DNA of 64,000 nt from Streptomyces sp. CCM_MD2014 (lineage in GTDB: Bacteria > Actinomycetota > Actinomycetes > Streptomycetales > Streptomycetaceae), in contig NZ_CP009754.1 in the NCBI RefSeq assembly GCF_000772045.1, forward strand, positions 186,001 to 250,000, written 5' to 3'. Numbering within the stretch: the stretch's first letter is position 1; each line of letters opens with the position of its first letter. The notes beneath the pieces are model-generated. The model was not told the origin of the DNA. It saw only the letters and a list, made by a program, of their open reading frames with translations, and searched no databases. The translations under genes were made by a program, and so were the position numbers. Shown piece by piece: positions 7,617-16,356 of this stretch.

Positions 7617-8063
7617 ATGAGCGAGAACGAGAGCCCTTCACCCTCCGCCGTCCAGGCGTCGCGCGAGGTCCGTGCCGTCATCAGCCGGTTGCGCCGCCGC
7701 ATCCTGAAGGCGTCGGAGGTCGAGGACCTCACCCTGGGTCAGTCCTCGGTCCTGGCCAGGCTGTCCGACAAAGGGGGTGTCACGGCCAGCGAGCTCGCCG
7801 CCACCGAAGGCGTCCGCCACCAGTCGATGACGGCGACGATCGCGGCGCTCGCCTCCAAGGGACTGGTCGAGCGGCATCCCGATCCGGACGACGGGCGCCG
7901 CCTGCTGATCACGCTGACCGCTCAGGGCGTGCGACGCGTGGAGGAAGGGCGGCAGGTCCGGACGGAATGGCTCGCCGACCGGCTGCAGGCCAGGTGCACG
8001 GAAGAGGAGCGCCGCGCGGTGATCGCGACCATGGCCGTCCTGGAGCGACTGACCCGTGACTGA
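7617..8063 (+). CDS. MarR family transcriptional regulator
   Basis: 148 residues. The winged helix-turn-helix is clear: LTLGQSSVLARL, then GGVTASELAATEGVRHQSMTATIAALASKGLVER (recognition helix HQSMTATIAAL), then the wing HPDPDDGRRLLITLT. MarR dimers usually repress a neighbouring exporter and release DNA when a ligand binds. Here the stop overlaps the GTG of an MFS exporter by 8 bp, so the two are one operon and the exporter is the likely target. The ATG at 7617 has CTGGAG a few bases upstream. Confidence 0.9.
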   Translation: MSENESPSPSAVQASREVRAVISRLRRRILKASEVEDLTLGQSSVLARLSDKGGVTASELAATEGVRHQSMTATIAALASKGLVERHPDPDDGRRLLITLTAQGVRRVEEGRQVRTEWLADRLQARCTEEERRAVIATMAVLERLTRD

Positions 8064-9474
8064 CGCGAAGGCGGGCCCGGCGGTCGGAGCCGAGAAGCCC
8101 GGCTTCGACCGCGGACTGCTGCCGCCGATGCTGCTCGGTTCGGTACTGAACCCGATCAACTCCACGATCATCGCCGTCGCCCTGGTACCGATCGGGAGGG
8201 CGCTCGGCGCCCCCGCCTCGCAGACCGCCTGGCTGGTCTCCGCCCTCTATCTGGCCACCTCGCTCGGGCAGCCGGTCGTCGGCCGGCTGATCGACGTCTT
8301 CGGCCCGCGCCGGCTCTTCCTCCTCGGCACCGGCCTCGTGGGCGTCGCCGGCGTCGCCGGCGCCCTGGCCCCGAACCTGGGCATTCTGATCGGCGCACGC
8401 GTCCTGCTCGGGTTCGGCACCTGCGCCGGCTATCCGGCGGCGATGGCGCTGGTGCGCAGCGAGGCCGAGCGAACGGGGCGGGACGGTCCCGGCGGGGTGC
8501 TCACCGCGCTCGCGGTCGCCAACCAGACCATCGCCGTCGTCGGCCCGTTGCTGGGCGGTCTGCTGATCGCGGTGGGCGGATGGCGCGCCACCTTCGCGCT
8601 GAACGTGCCCCTGGCCGTCGCCGCCGTAGTGCTGGGCCTGCTGCGGCTGCCCAAGGCGTTGCCGACGAGCGGTTCCACGCGGCACGGAAACCTGGCCTCC
8701 CGGCTCGACCTGCCCGGCATGGGCCTGTTCGCCGCCCTGCTCGTCACGCTGCTGCTCTTCCTGATGAACCCGCATCTGCGCGACTGGTACCTGCTCGCCC
8801 TCTCGGCCGCCGCCGGAGTCGCGTTCGCCCTACGGGAGCTGCGGGCCGCCACCCCGTTCATCGACCTGCGCGTGCTCGGCGGCAACACCCCGCTGCTGGC
8901 CACCTACGGGCGGGCACTCGTCGCCTACGTCGTCGCGTACGCCTTTCTCTACGGCTTCACCCAGTGGACCGAGGAGGGATTCGGGCTGACGCCCTTCCAC
9001 GCAGGTCTGGCGCAGACGCCGATGTTCCTGCTGGCGATCGGCGTCTCGATCGTGTCGGGACGCAGCACGGGCGTGCGGGGGAAGCTGCTGCTCGGCGCTG
9101 CCGGACAGATCGTCGCGTGCCTGGTGATGCTCACGCTGACCGGAGACAGCCCGCTGTGGACGCTGCTCCTGGTCGCGCTGGTCTTCGGCGTCCCGCAAGG
9201 GCTGAACAACCTGGCCCTGCAGAATTCCGTCTACTTCCAGGCCGATCCGGAGCGCACCGCCTCCTCGGCCGGGCTGCTGCGCACGTTCGCCTACATCGGC
9301 TCGATGGTCGCCTCCTCCGCCACCGCCGCCTCCTTCGGGCAACACGCCGACACCGGCGGCCTGCACCGGCTCGCCTGGGTCATGCTCGGCGCCGGTGTGC
9401 TCTACCTGCTGCTCACCCTCTTCGACCGCACACTCGGCCGGGCGTCGGGGACGGGCACACGGGCCCCGGCCTGA
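8056..9474 (+). CDS. MFS drug exporter (DHA2-like)
   Basis: 472 residues and about 12-14 membrane segments. The N-terminal half has SQTAWLVSALYLATSLGQPVVGRLIDVFGPRR (split: SQTAWLVSALYLATS, LGQPVVGRLIDVFGPRR), the MFS motif A region between TM2 and TM3. GFGTCAGYPAAMALVRSEAE follows in TM4. It should export a small toxic compound by proton antiport at the cytoplasmic membrane. The GTG at 8056 overlaps marR by 8 bp, so translation is coupled and control by that MarR protein is likely. The substrate cannot be told from the sequence. Confidence 0.88.
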   Translation: MTDAKAGPAVGAEKPGFDRGLLPPMLLGSVLNPINSTIIAVALVPIGRALGAPASQTAWLVSALYLATSLGQPVVGRLIDVFGPRRLFLLGTGLVGVAGVAGALAPNLGILIGARVLLGFGTCAGYPAAMALVRSEAERTGRDGPGGVLTALAVANQTIAVVGPLLGGLLIAVGGWRATFALNVPLAVAAVVLGLLRLPKALPTSGSTRHGNLASRLDLPGMGLFAALLVTLLLFLMNPHLRDWYLLALSAAAGVAFALRELRAATPFIDLRVLGGNTPLLATYGRALVAYVVAYAFLYGFTQWTEEGFGLTPFHAGLAQTPMFLLAIGVSIVSGRSTGVRGKLLLGAAGQIVACLVMLTLTGDSPLWTLLLVALVFGVPQGLNNLALQNSVYFQADPERTASSAGLLRTFAYIGSMVASSATAASFGQHADTGGLHRLAWVMLGAGVLYLLLTLFDRTLGRASGTGTRAPA

Positions 9475-9539
9475 ACGACTTCCGCAGGAGCACGCCCCCC
9501 GGGGGACCGCGGGCCCAAGAACTGTTTCCCGCAAGTGCA

Positions 9540-9576
9540 TTGACCGCAACGATCTTTCTGCCTAACGTCCGGTCAA
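9540..9576. promoter_or_regulatory. Inverted repeat TTGACCG-N23-CGGTCAA upstream of the sugar-binding lipoprotein gene
   Basis: 7-bp perfect arms at 9540-9546 and 9570-9576, about 67 bp before the start codon. The left arm could also serve as a -35 element (TTGACC). The spacing is wide for a single dimer site. Possible operator of an unlinked sugar regulator. Confidence 0.3.
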
Positions 9577-9642
9577 GCTTCATTGAATCCTTTCAGTGCC
9601 CCTGCCCCCCCACGCCAGGGCGGCCCCACGCGAAAGAAGCGC

Positions 9643-10722
9643 ATGCACCAGTCCCCCTCACGCCGTGCCTCCGTACTCGTCGCCGCCGTTTCCTCCCTGA
9701 GCCTCCTCACCGCCGCGTGCGGTGACGGCGACGGCTCGGCGGGCGGCGACACGACGGCGAACGCCAAGAACGCCGAGGCCTCCCCCAACGCGCCCACCAG
9801 GACGGGCCTGACCGTCGGCTTCCTTCCCAAGCAGGTCAACACGCCGTACTTCTCGGTCGCCGACCGGGGCGGGGAGCGCGCCGTCAAGTCACTGGGCTCG
9901 ACCTTCAGGGAAGTCGGTACGGACCAGGGCGCCGACGCCTCCGGGCAGGTGTCCCACATAGTCGACCTCACCGAGCAGGAGGTCGACGCCATCGCGGTCT
10001 CGGCACTGGACCCGGACACGCTGTGCGACGCCCTGAAGCAGGCCATGGACGAGGGCATCAAGGTCGTCACCTACGACTCCGACACGAAGCCGGAGTGCCG
10101 CTACGCCTTCGTCTCTCCCGCGAGCGCCGAGGACATCGCCGTACGGCAGCTGGAACTGCTCGGTGAGCAGACCGGCTACCAGGGGGACATCGCGATCCTG
10201 TCCGCCGCCCGGACGGCGACGAACCAGAACGCCTGGATCAGCAGCATCAAGAAGGAGCTGGAGGATCCGCGGTACAAGGACATGCGGCTGGTCGACGTCG
10301 TCTACGGGGACGACGAGGCGCAGGAGTCGTACCGGAAGACCGAGGAGCTGCTCCGGGAGCACGGGGACCTGAAGGGGATCATCTCCCCCACCACCAACGG
10401 GATCAAGGCGGCCGCGAAGTACCTCTCCCAGTCGTCGCACAAGGGCGAGGTGAAGCTCACCGGGCTCGGCGCGCCCAACGACATGCGTCCGTACATCGAG
10501 GACGGCACGGTGGAGGCGTTCCTGCTGTGGGACCCCGCCAAGCTCGGTGAGCTGGCCGGTCACGCCGCGGTGGCCCTCGCCTCGGGGCAGATCACCGGCC
10601 GGGAGGGGCAGATGTTCCTCGCCGGCGGCATGGGCTGGTTCAAACTCGGCGAGAACGGTGTCATCACCCTCGGCGACCCGACGGTCTTCGACGCCGGGAA
10701 CATCGACGACTACGACTTCTGA
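9643..10722 (+). CDS. Sugar-binding lipoprotein (periplasmic-binding-protein-like, RhaS-type), orphan
   Basis: 359 residues. Lipoprotein signal: basic MHQSPSRRAS, a hydrophobic stretch, then lipobox LLTAAC, so it is anchored at Cys 26 or so. The mature part begins GLTVGFLPKQVNTPYFSVADRGGERA and includes VDAIAVSALDPDTL and IKVVTYDSDT, classic of the Peripla_BP_4 ribose/rhamnose-binding family. ATG 9643 has GAAAGAAG upstream; an ATG at 9583 would put 20 charged residues before the signal. No ATPase or permease gene is adjacent, which is unusual for this family. A strong hairpin follows the stop. Confidence 0.85.
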   Translation: MHQSPSRRASVLVAAVSSLSLLTAACGDGDGSAGGDTTANAKNAEASPNAPTRTGLTVGFLPKQVNTPYFSVADRGGERAVKSLGSTFREVGTDQGADASGQVSHIVDLTEQEVDAIAVSALDPDTLCDALKQAMDEGIKVVTYDSDTKPECRYAFVSPASAEDIAVRQLELLGEQTGYQGDIAILSAARTATNQNAWISSIKKELEDPRYKDMRLVDVVYGDDEAQESYRKTEELLREHGDLKGIISPTTNGIKAAAKYLSQSSHKGEVKLTGLGAPNDMRPYIEDGTVEAFLLWDPAKLGELAGHAAVALASGQITGREGQMFLAGGMGWFKLGENGVITLGDPTVFDAGNIDDYDF

Positions 10723-10731
10723 CCTCCCCGC

Positions 10732-10759
10732 GCCCGGCGGCGGGGCACCGCCGCCGGGC
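10732..10759. terminator. Bidirectional terminator hairpin
   Basis: Perfect 12-bp stem GCCCGGCGGCGG / CCGCCGCCGGGC with a 4-nt GGCA loop. It lies exactly between two convergent stop codons (10722 and 10760), so it can serve both genes. No T tract, as is usual in Streptomyces. Confidence 0.8.
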
Positions 10760-11749
10760 TCACGGGACGCCCCTCTCGTGCGGCCCCGGGCTGCCGGAGC
10801 CGCCGGCGTTCAGGTGCTGCAGCGCCTCGACCAGCTCCTGACAGGCCAGTTCCACCGACCGCCTGGTGTGCAGCTGTTCGCTGATCACCGCGGAGAGCAG
10901 GAGCGCGGTCAGTCCCAGCGTCCCGTTGAACGCCTGGAGCTTCATCATCGTCTCGACCTCGGTCAGCTTCCCGAAGGACCCGGCCTCCTGCCGGGCCACG
11001 ACCGTGGCCATCACCGACACGAACAGGGCGCACGGGATGCCGCCCGCCAGCTGGAAGCGCAGCACCGACCAGATCAGGATCGGATAGGCCAGGAACAGCA
11101 CGCTCACCGAGCTGTACATGATCAGCGGCACCAGGACGCACACGGCCGCGGTGAGCACGAAGGCCTCGGTCCAGCGCACGGACGGGGGCGGCAGGCGGGC
11201 GCGGTACAGCAGGAGCAGCAGCGGGGTGACGAGGACGACTCCCATCGCGTCGCCGACCCACCAGGCCAGCCAGACGATCCCGAGATGGTCGGTGGGGAGT
11301 TTGCCCGACAGCACGAGCATGCCCACGCCCGACCACGAGCTGATCAGCATGGCGGTCAGCGCCCCCAGGAAGACGAGCGCCAGCCCGTCCCTCAGGCGGC
11401 TCAGGCTCACGCGGAACCCCACCGCGCGCAGCATCAGCCAGGCGCAGACGGGGGCGGCGGTGTTGCCGGCCACGATGCCGGCGCTTGCGACGTCGGGGAC
11501 TCCCAGGGAGAGGATGACCAGCAGCGCGCCGAGGGCGATGCCCGGCACGCACCAGGGCCCGAACAGGAGCAGACAGGTGACCGCGAGGCCGGTGGGCGGC
11601 CAGATGGGCGTGACGACCGCCCCGTCGGCGGTCAGCTGCTGGGACAGCCCGAGTTGCCCCGCCGCGTAGTAGCAGCCGGCGACCAGCAGCGTGGCACAGA
11701 CGAGGACGACCGGTCGCGGCCATGCACGGATACCCACCACAGCAGCCAT
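10760..11749 (-). CDS. MASE1 domain integral membrane sensor protein
   Basis: 329 residues with about eight membrane segments. VTPIWPPTGLAVTCLLLFG near residue 45 and GNTAAPVCAWLMLR are MASE1 signatures. The domain normally forms the sensory N-terminus of diguanylate cyclases or histidine kinases. Here no output domain follows: the protein ends about 50 residues after the last membrane helix in a short helical stretch (SVELACQELVEALQHL). The upstream gene on the same strand is a SpoIIE-type phosphatase 39 bp away, so sensor and output may be split between two proteins. The ligand is unknown. Confidence 0.82.
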   Translation of the reverse strand: MAAVVGIRAWPRPVVLVCATLLVAGCYYAAGQLGLSQQLTADGAVVTPIWPPTGLAVTCLLLFGPWCVPGIALGALLVILSLGVPDVASAGIVAGNTAAPVCAWLMLRAVGFRVSLSRLRDGLALVFLGALTAMLISSWSGVGMLVLSGKLPTDHLGIVWLAWWVGDAMGVVLVTPLLLLLYRARLPPPSVRWTEAFVLTAAVCVLVPLIMYSSVSVLFLAYPILIWSVLRFQLAGGIPCALFVSVMATVVARQEAGSFGKLTEVETMMKLQAFNGTLGLTALLLSAVISEQLHTRRSVELACQELVEALQHLNAGGSGSPGPHERGVP

Positions 11750-11788
11750 CAGACACCGGTGCCGCCGGGCGGGCGAGGCGGGAACGTC

Positions 11789-12619
11789 CTACGGCGTGAC
11801 CGAACGCCCGTCATGGCCGACGACGAGCACGGCCGCGTCGTCCTCGTGCCCTATCAGCGCGGCGTTCTTGAGTACGGCGGCCGCCAGCGCGTGGGCCTCC
11901 ATACCGACGGCGGCGGCGAGACTCGCCAGCCGCACCACCCTGTCCAGGCCTTCGTCGACGCTCAGGGACGGTCCCTCCACCACGCCGTCCGTGACCAGGA
12001 CGAACACCCCGCCCGTACCCAGCCGGTACTGCGTCACGGGATAGTCGGTGCCCTCCATGACGCCCAGCGGAGGCCCGCCCTCGTCCCGGCAGACCTCCGC
12101 CCTGCCGTCCGCGGTGGCCCGGACACACGGGATGTGGCCGGCCCGGGCGCTCTCCAGCAGGCCGGTCGCCGGGTCGTACCGCATGAAGGTGCAGGTGGCG
12201 AACAGGTCCTTGTTGAGGGAGAGGACCAGTTCGTTCGTGCAGGCCAGGAGGTCGCCGGGTTCGCTGGTCACGGAGGCGAGCGCCCGCAGGCCGACCCTCA
12301 CCTGCCCCATGAAGGCTGCGGCGTCGATGGCGTGACCCTGGACGTCACCGACGGAGAGGCCGATACGGCCGTCGGGGAGGGTGAAGGCGTCGTACCAGTC
12401 GCCGCCCACGTTGAGTCCGGCGTACGCGGGCGAGTAGCAGGCGGCCAGGTGGATGCCGGGTACGGCGGGGAGGGCCGCGGGGAGCATGTCGCGCTGCAGC
12501 GCGATCGCCAGCTCCACCTGGGACCGCCGCAGCTCGGCGAGCTCCTTCGCCTGAGTGGTCAGCGCGGCCAACCGGGCGAGCAGCTCCTCACCGTCAGGTG
12601 CGGGACTCTTGCGGAACAT
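11789..12619 (-). CDS. PP2C-type SpoIIE/RsbU family serine phosphatase
   Basis: 276 residues. A short coiled-coil-like N-terminus (LLARLAALTTQAKELAELRRSQ) leads into LQRDMLPAALPAVPGIHLAACYSPA, then the metal-binding motifs VGGDWYDAF, VGDVQGHAIDAA, VLVTDGVVEG and GHEDDAAVLVV. The metal Asp residues are all present. Such enzymes dephosphorylate anti-anti-sigma factors in partner-switching pathways. ATG 12619 is chosen because GGGGAG lies 7-12 bp upstream; a GTG at 12691 is in frame but has no ribosome site. Expressed just ahead of the MASE1 gene; the membrane protein may be its sensor. Confidence 0.87.
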   Translation of the reverse strand: MFRKSPAPDGEELLARLAALTTQAKELAELRRSQVELAIALQRDMLPAALPAVPGIHLAACYSPAYAGLNVGGDWYDAFTLPDGRIGLSVGDVQGHAIDAAAFMGQVRVGLRALASVTSEPGDLLACTNELVLSLNKDLFATCTFMRYDPATGLLESARAGHIPCVRATADGRAEVCRDEGGPPLGVMEGTDYPVTQYRLGTGGVFVLVTDGVVEGPSLSVDEGLDRVVRLASLAAAVGMEAHALAAAVLKNAALIGHEDDAAVLVVGHDGRSVTP

Positions 12620-12985
12620 CGACCACTCCCCGCCAGGGCCGCCTCTCCCGGCAGGGCCTCTCGGCCCCCTGGACAGTGCCAAGTCTGTCACCCGGGAGGC
12701 GAAAGGTCATGCCGGAGCCGTCCGGGGCCGGGGCGGCGCACGGGTGCGTGTCAGGCCGGAAGCGCGGGGGGCGGCGGTTTGCGCCAGGACGGGAGGCACG
12801 GCGGCAGCCGTGTTGCCGGCGGCAGCCGTCGCGCCGGGACGCACGGCGGCAGGCGACGCGCCTCGCCCTCCGGGAGCACGGCGTCCGGCGCGGGACAGGC
12901 TCCCTCACGCCTTCGGCGCGCGGGGCCGGCGGGCAGCGCCGCCCCGTGGCGCCGGGAACGGCGGCGCGTTCCGTACCCTTGCGGC
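12620..12985. promoter_or_regulatory. Divergent intergenic region between the phosphatase and Sir2 genes, repeat-rich
   Basis: 366 bp. It holds a GC-rich hairpin CACGGC-GGCA-GCCGTG at 12797-12812, and a GGCGGCAGCCGT-type motif recurs at about 12800, 12820 and 12845. No convincing gene. Promoters for both flanking genes are expected here but were not identified. Confidence 0.4.
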
Positions 12986-13885
12986 ATGCGCATGCGCCCC
13001 ACTCTGAGCTGGACCCCGGGAGCGGACCTGCCGCCGGGCACCACGGACCTGGCACCCGTCACCGACGCCCTGGCCGCCGGCGGCGTGCTGGTGCTCAGCG
13101 GGGCGGGCATCTCCACCGAGTCGGGCATCCCCGACTACCGGGGCGAGGGCGGCAGCCTGAGCCGGCACACGCCGATGACCTACCAGGACTTCACCGGCTC
13201 GTCCGACGCCCGCCGCCGGTACTGGGCGCGCAGTCACCTCGGCTGGCGCACCTTCGGCCGCGCCCGGCCCAACGCGGGTCACCGCTCGGTGGCGGCGTTC
13301 GGGCGGCACGGTCTGCTCACCGGTGTGATCACCCAGAACGTCGACGGTCTGCACCAGGCCGCGGGCAGCGAGGACGTCGTGGAGCTCCACGGCAGCCTGG
13401 ACCGGGTCGTCTGCCTGTCCTGCGGCGCCTTCAGCCCGCGTCGTGAACTCGCCCGCCGGCTCGAGGAGGTGAACGCCGGTTTCTCACCGGTGGCCGCCGG
13501 CATCAACCCGGACGGCGACGCCGACCTCACGGACGAGCAGGTCGGGGACTTCCGGGTGGTGCCGTGCACGGTGTGCGGCGGCATCCTCAAACCGGACGTG
13601 GTCTTCTTCGGGGAGAACGTGCCGCCGCGCCGCGTCGAGCACTGTCGCGAACTGGTGCGTGCGGCGTCCTCGCTGCTGGTCCTCGGCTCGTCGCTGACGG
13701 TCATGTCGGGGCTCCGCTTCGTCCGCCAGGCGGCCGAGGCGGGCAAACCGGTTCTGATCGTCAACCGGGACGCCACGCGCGGGGACCGGCTGGCCGTCAC
13801 CAGGATCGCGCTCCCGCTGGGACCGGCCCTCACAGCCGTGGCGGACCGGCTGGGCCTGACCGTCGCGTCCGCGACGACGGGCTGA
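12986..13885 (+). CDS. Sir2 family NAD-dependent protein deacylase
   Basis: 299 residues. It removes acyl groups from lysine using NAD+. NAD-binding motif GAGISTESGIPDYRG at residues 39-53, TQNVDGLH at 116-123, catalytic His 135 in ELHGSL. The zinc-binding Cys pairs are CLSC (143-146) and CTVC further on, separated by an insert of about 45 residues. PDVVFFGENVP and GSSLTVMSG complete the Sir2 core. ATG 12986 or ATG 12992 could start the protein. No operon partner; the next gene starts after a 143-bp gap. Histone-like or metabolic-enzyme targets cannot be inferred here. Confidence 0.92.
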   Translation: MRMRPTLSWTPGADLPPGTTDLAPVTDALAAGGVLVLSGAGISTESGIPDYRGEGGSLSRHTPMTYQDFTGSSDARRRYWARSHLGWRTFGRARPNAGHRSVAAFGRHGLLTGVITQNVDGLHQAAGSEDVVELHGSLDRVVCLSCGAFSPRRELARRLEEVNAGFSPVAAGINPDGDADLTDEQVGDFRVVPCTVCGGILKPDVVFFGENVPPRRVEHCRELVRAASSLLVLGSSLTVMSGLRFVRQAAEAGKPVLIVNRDATRGDRLAVTRIALPLGPALTAVADRLGLTVASATTG

Positions 13886-13990
13886 CCAGGCAGCTCGCGC
13901 CGCTCGCCCGGTACGCAATCTCCTCGCCTCACCCCCTTGACCGTGGTCCCTCCACTCCATATGGTCCTCGCACCTCACGAGGTACATCGA

Positions 13991-14015
13991 TTAACCAATC
14001 GTTAACCGCTTGGTT
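13991..14015. promoter_or_regulatory. Probable LacI-family operator cluster ahead of the oligosaccharide operon
   Basis: TTAAC-CAATC-GTTAA (13991-14005) is a perfect inverted repeat, and AACCAA (13993-13998) pairs with TTGGTT (14010-14015). Both end 14-24 bp before the GTG start of the binding-protein gene. The LacI regulator encoded at the operon's fourth gene is the likely binder. Confidence 0.55.
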
Positions 14016-14028
14016 GGAGACCACCCCT

Positions 14029-15318
14029 GTGCGCTCATCGCTGACACGGCGCGAACTGCTCGCCGCCGGTTCCGGTCTGGCCGCGGCCGCGGCCCTGCCC
14101 GCTCTGTCCGGCTGCTCGTCGCTGGCGTCGGCGGACTCCGACCCGGACACGCTCGTCGTCCACACCCAGCTCGGCACCACCGCGCCGGGCTCCCCCACGT
14201 ACCTCGCGGCCGTGGACCGCTTCCGCGAGGAGAACCCGGGGGTGAAGGTCAAGAACCTGATCAACGGCGACGACCTCGCCCAGGTGTACGAGACCTCACG
14301 GCTGGCCCGCAAGGAGGCCGACGTCGTGATGGTCAACCTCTACGACAAGACGCTGGCCTGGACGGACGTGGGCGCGACCGTCGACGTCAAGCCCTACCTC
14401 GACGACTGGGGGCTGCGCGGACGGGTCCTGCCCACCGCGCTGGCCGACTGGACGGACGACCAGGGCCGGGTCCGGGCCTTCCCCTACTTCGCCACGAACT
14501 GGCCCGTCGCGTACAACCGCGCCCTGCTGGACCGGGCCGGGGTCGGCGAGATCCCCACCACCGGTGACCAGCTGATCGCGGCGGCCCGCAGGCTGCGCGC
14601 CAAGGGCATCGCCCCGGTGACCGTGGGCGGCAACGACTGGACCGGCCAGAAGCTGCTGGCGCAGATCATCCAGACCTTCCTGTCCCAGGAGGAGGCCCGG
14701 CACGTCTACTCGACGGGTGACTTCTCCGGGCGCGGCGCCCGCCGGGGCATCGAGTACTTCACGCACCTGCGCGACGCCGGCGTCTTCGCGGACAAGGCCC
14801 AGGGCCTCACCTCCGACTCGATGACGACGCAGTTCAACACCGAGGAGGCGGCCGTCCAGTCGGCGATGTCCTCCGCGCTGGCCAAGGTGCCCGAGCACGT
14901 GGCCCGGCACACGGAGGTCGGCGGCTGGCCACTCGCGGACGGGGCGGCGCACGACGGTCCGACCGTCATCCGCGCCTACACCCTCATCGGCTTCTGGATC
15001 AGTCCCAACGGCGTCCGCAAGATCGGGCACGTCGAGAAGTTCCTGCGGTTCATGTACCGCGAGGACGTCGTCGCGCGGTTCGTGACCGAGAGCGGCCGGG
15101 ACATGGCCCTGCGCACGGACGCCGTCTCCACCGGCTTCCCGCTGGTCGGCGCGGCCCAGCGGCTCGGCTCCGAGGTGAGCCAGGTGCTGCTGCCCGACGT
15201 GTACGTGCCGCCCGCCGCGGCGCAACCGCTGATCACCGCGACCAGCACGTCGTTCACCCGCGGCACCAGTCCGGCCCGCGTGCGCGCCGCCCTCGAGTCC
15301 GCGTACCGGTCCGCATGA
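14029..15318 (+). CDS. ABC sugar-binding lipoprotein (family 1, Tat-type signal)
   Basis: 429 residues. The N-terminus SSLTRRELLAAGSGLAAAAALPALSGC (split: SSLTRRELLAAG and PALSGC) combines a twin-arginine motif with a lipobox, so the protein is probably Tat-exported and lipid-anchored. The mature part shows family-1 solute-binding features (DTLVVHTQLGT, FREENPGVKVKNLINGDD). It delivers a sugar to the two permeases that follow. GTG 14029 is chosen because it directly precedes the Tat motif. First gene of a locus with LacI control and two glycosidases, so the substrate is likely a plant- or yeast-type oligosaccharide. Confidence 0.88.
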   Translation: MRSSLTRRELLAAGSGLAAAAALPALSGCSSLASADSDPDTLVVHTQLGTTAPGSPTYLAAVDRFREENPGVKVKNLINGDDLAQVYETSRLARKEADVVMVNLYDKTLAWTDVGATVDVKPYLDDWGLRGRVLPTALADWTDDQGRVRAFPYFATNWPVAYNRALLDRAGVGEIPTTGDQLIAAARRLRAKGIAPVTVGGNDWTGQKLLAQIIQTFLSQEEARHVYSTGDFSGRGARRGIEYFTHLRDAGVFADKAQGLTSDSMTTQFNTEEAAVQSAMSSALAKVPEHVARHTEVGGWPLADGAAHDGPTVIRAYTLIGFWISPNGVRKIGHVEKFLRFMYREDVVARFVTESGRDMALRTDAVSTGFPLVGAAQRLGSEVSQVLLPDVYVPPAAAQPLITATSTSFTRGTSPARVRAALESAYRSA

Positions 15319-15400
15319 GCCGCCCGGACACCCCCGCGCTCGCCGCCCGGCGCCCTCTCGTCCCCCTCCCCCACTCCACCCGTTCTCCGGGAGTCACCGC

Positions 15401-16342
15401 ATGACGACGCTCACGACGACGCCGGACGGGAGCGCGGCCCGCCGGTCCGCCCCGCCCGCCTCCCCCGTCCCGGCCGCGCGCCGGCCCCGGCAGGGCGGCA
15501 CCGTCCTCGCGGTGCCCGCGCTGGTGTGGTACCTGGTCTTCATGGTCGGGCCGCTGCTCGCCATCTTCGTGATCGCGGCCCTGCACTGGCCGGGCATGCT
15601 CCAGCCGGTGTCCTTCGCGGGTCTCGACAACGCCCGGGTGGTGCTGGACGACCCGGTGTTCTGGGACGCGGTGCGCAACACCGCCGTGCAACTGGCCGTC
15701 GCCGTCCCGGTGATGATCGTCTGCGCCTACATGCTGGGGTACTACGTGGCCCAGCGGCCTCCCGGCCACCGGGTCCTCCGCTACCTGCTCTTCATCCCGG
15801 GGCTCATCTCGACGCCCGCGAAGGCGATGGTCTTCTACGCGGCCCTCTCCCCGGACGGCCTGCTCAACGGCGGTCTGGAGAGCGTCGGCCTCGGCTCCCT
15901 GACCGACGCCTGGCTGGCCTCGCCCTCGACGGCGCTGGCATGTCTGATCGCCCTGGACATCTGGGCCGGCATCGGCTTCACCGCCGTACTGTTCGCCGCC
16001 CGGCTGGGCAGCGTGCCGGACGAGCTGGGCGAGGCCGCGCAGCTCGACGGGGCCGGGCACTGGCGGACGATGTGGTCGGTCCACTTCCCCGTCATCCGCG
16101 ACTACGTGGGCGTGGTGACGATGCTCCAGTTCCTGTGGACACTGTTCGGCTCCGCGCAGCACGTGCTGCTGCTCACGCAGGGCGGTCCGGGCACGTCGTC
16201 CACCACGCTGTCGTTCCTCGTCTACCAGAAGGCGTTCATCGCCGCCGACCTCGGCTACAGCCAGACCGTCGGCGTCCTCCTCTTCCTCGCCGGACTCGTC
16301 GGACTGCTGACGATCCGCCGCGTCTTCCGCCAGAACTACTGA
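15401..16342 (+). CDS. ABC sugar permease, MalF type
   Basis: 313 residues with six main membrane segments, the first at VLAVPALVWYLVFMVGPLLAIFVIAAL (split: VLAVPALVWYLVF, MVGPLLAIFVIAAL). The cytoplasmic EAA loop reads GEAAQLDGAGHWRTMWSVHFP near residue 215 and docks the ATPase. Forms a heterodimer with the permease encoded 14 bp downstream. No ATPase gene is in the locus; in Streptomyces such importers commonly share the MsiK ATPase, so that is inferred here. Confidence 0.9.
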   Translation: MTTLTTTPDGSAARRSAPPASPVPAARRPRQGGTVLAVPALVWYLVFMVGPLLAIFVIAALHWPGMLQPVSFAGLDNARVVLDDPVFWDAVRNTAVQLAVAVPVMIVCAYMLGYYVAQRPPGHRVLRYLLFIPGLISTPAKAMVFYAALSPDGLLNGGLESVGLGSLTDAWLASPSTALACLIALDIWAGIGFTAVLFAARLGSVPDELGEAAQLDGAGHWRTMWSVHFPVIRDYVGVVTMLQFLWTLFGSAQHVLLLTQGGPGTSSTTLSFLVYQKAFIAADLGYSQTVGVLLFLAGLVGLLTIRRVFRQNY

Positions 16343-16356
16343 TCGGAGCAGCACTG

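Noticed and set aside
12780..12870. GGCGGCAGCCGT-like repeats considered as a CRISPR-like or REP array
   Set aside because: Spacing and sequence are irregular and only three copies exist; it is GC-rich promoter sequence with a hairpin.
10547..12985. Long plus-strand open frame running through the MASE1 and phosphatase genes into Sir2
   Set aside because: Only its last 299 codons form a protein family (Sir2). The rest is antisense to two clear genes.
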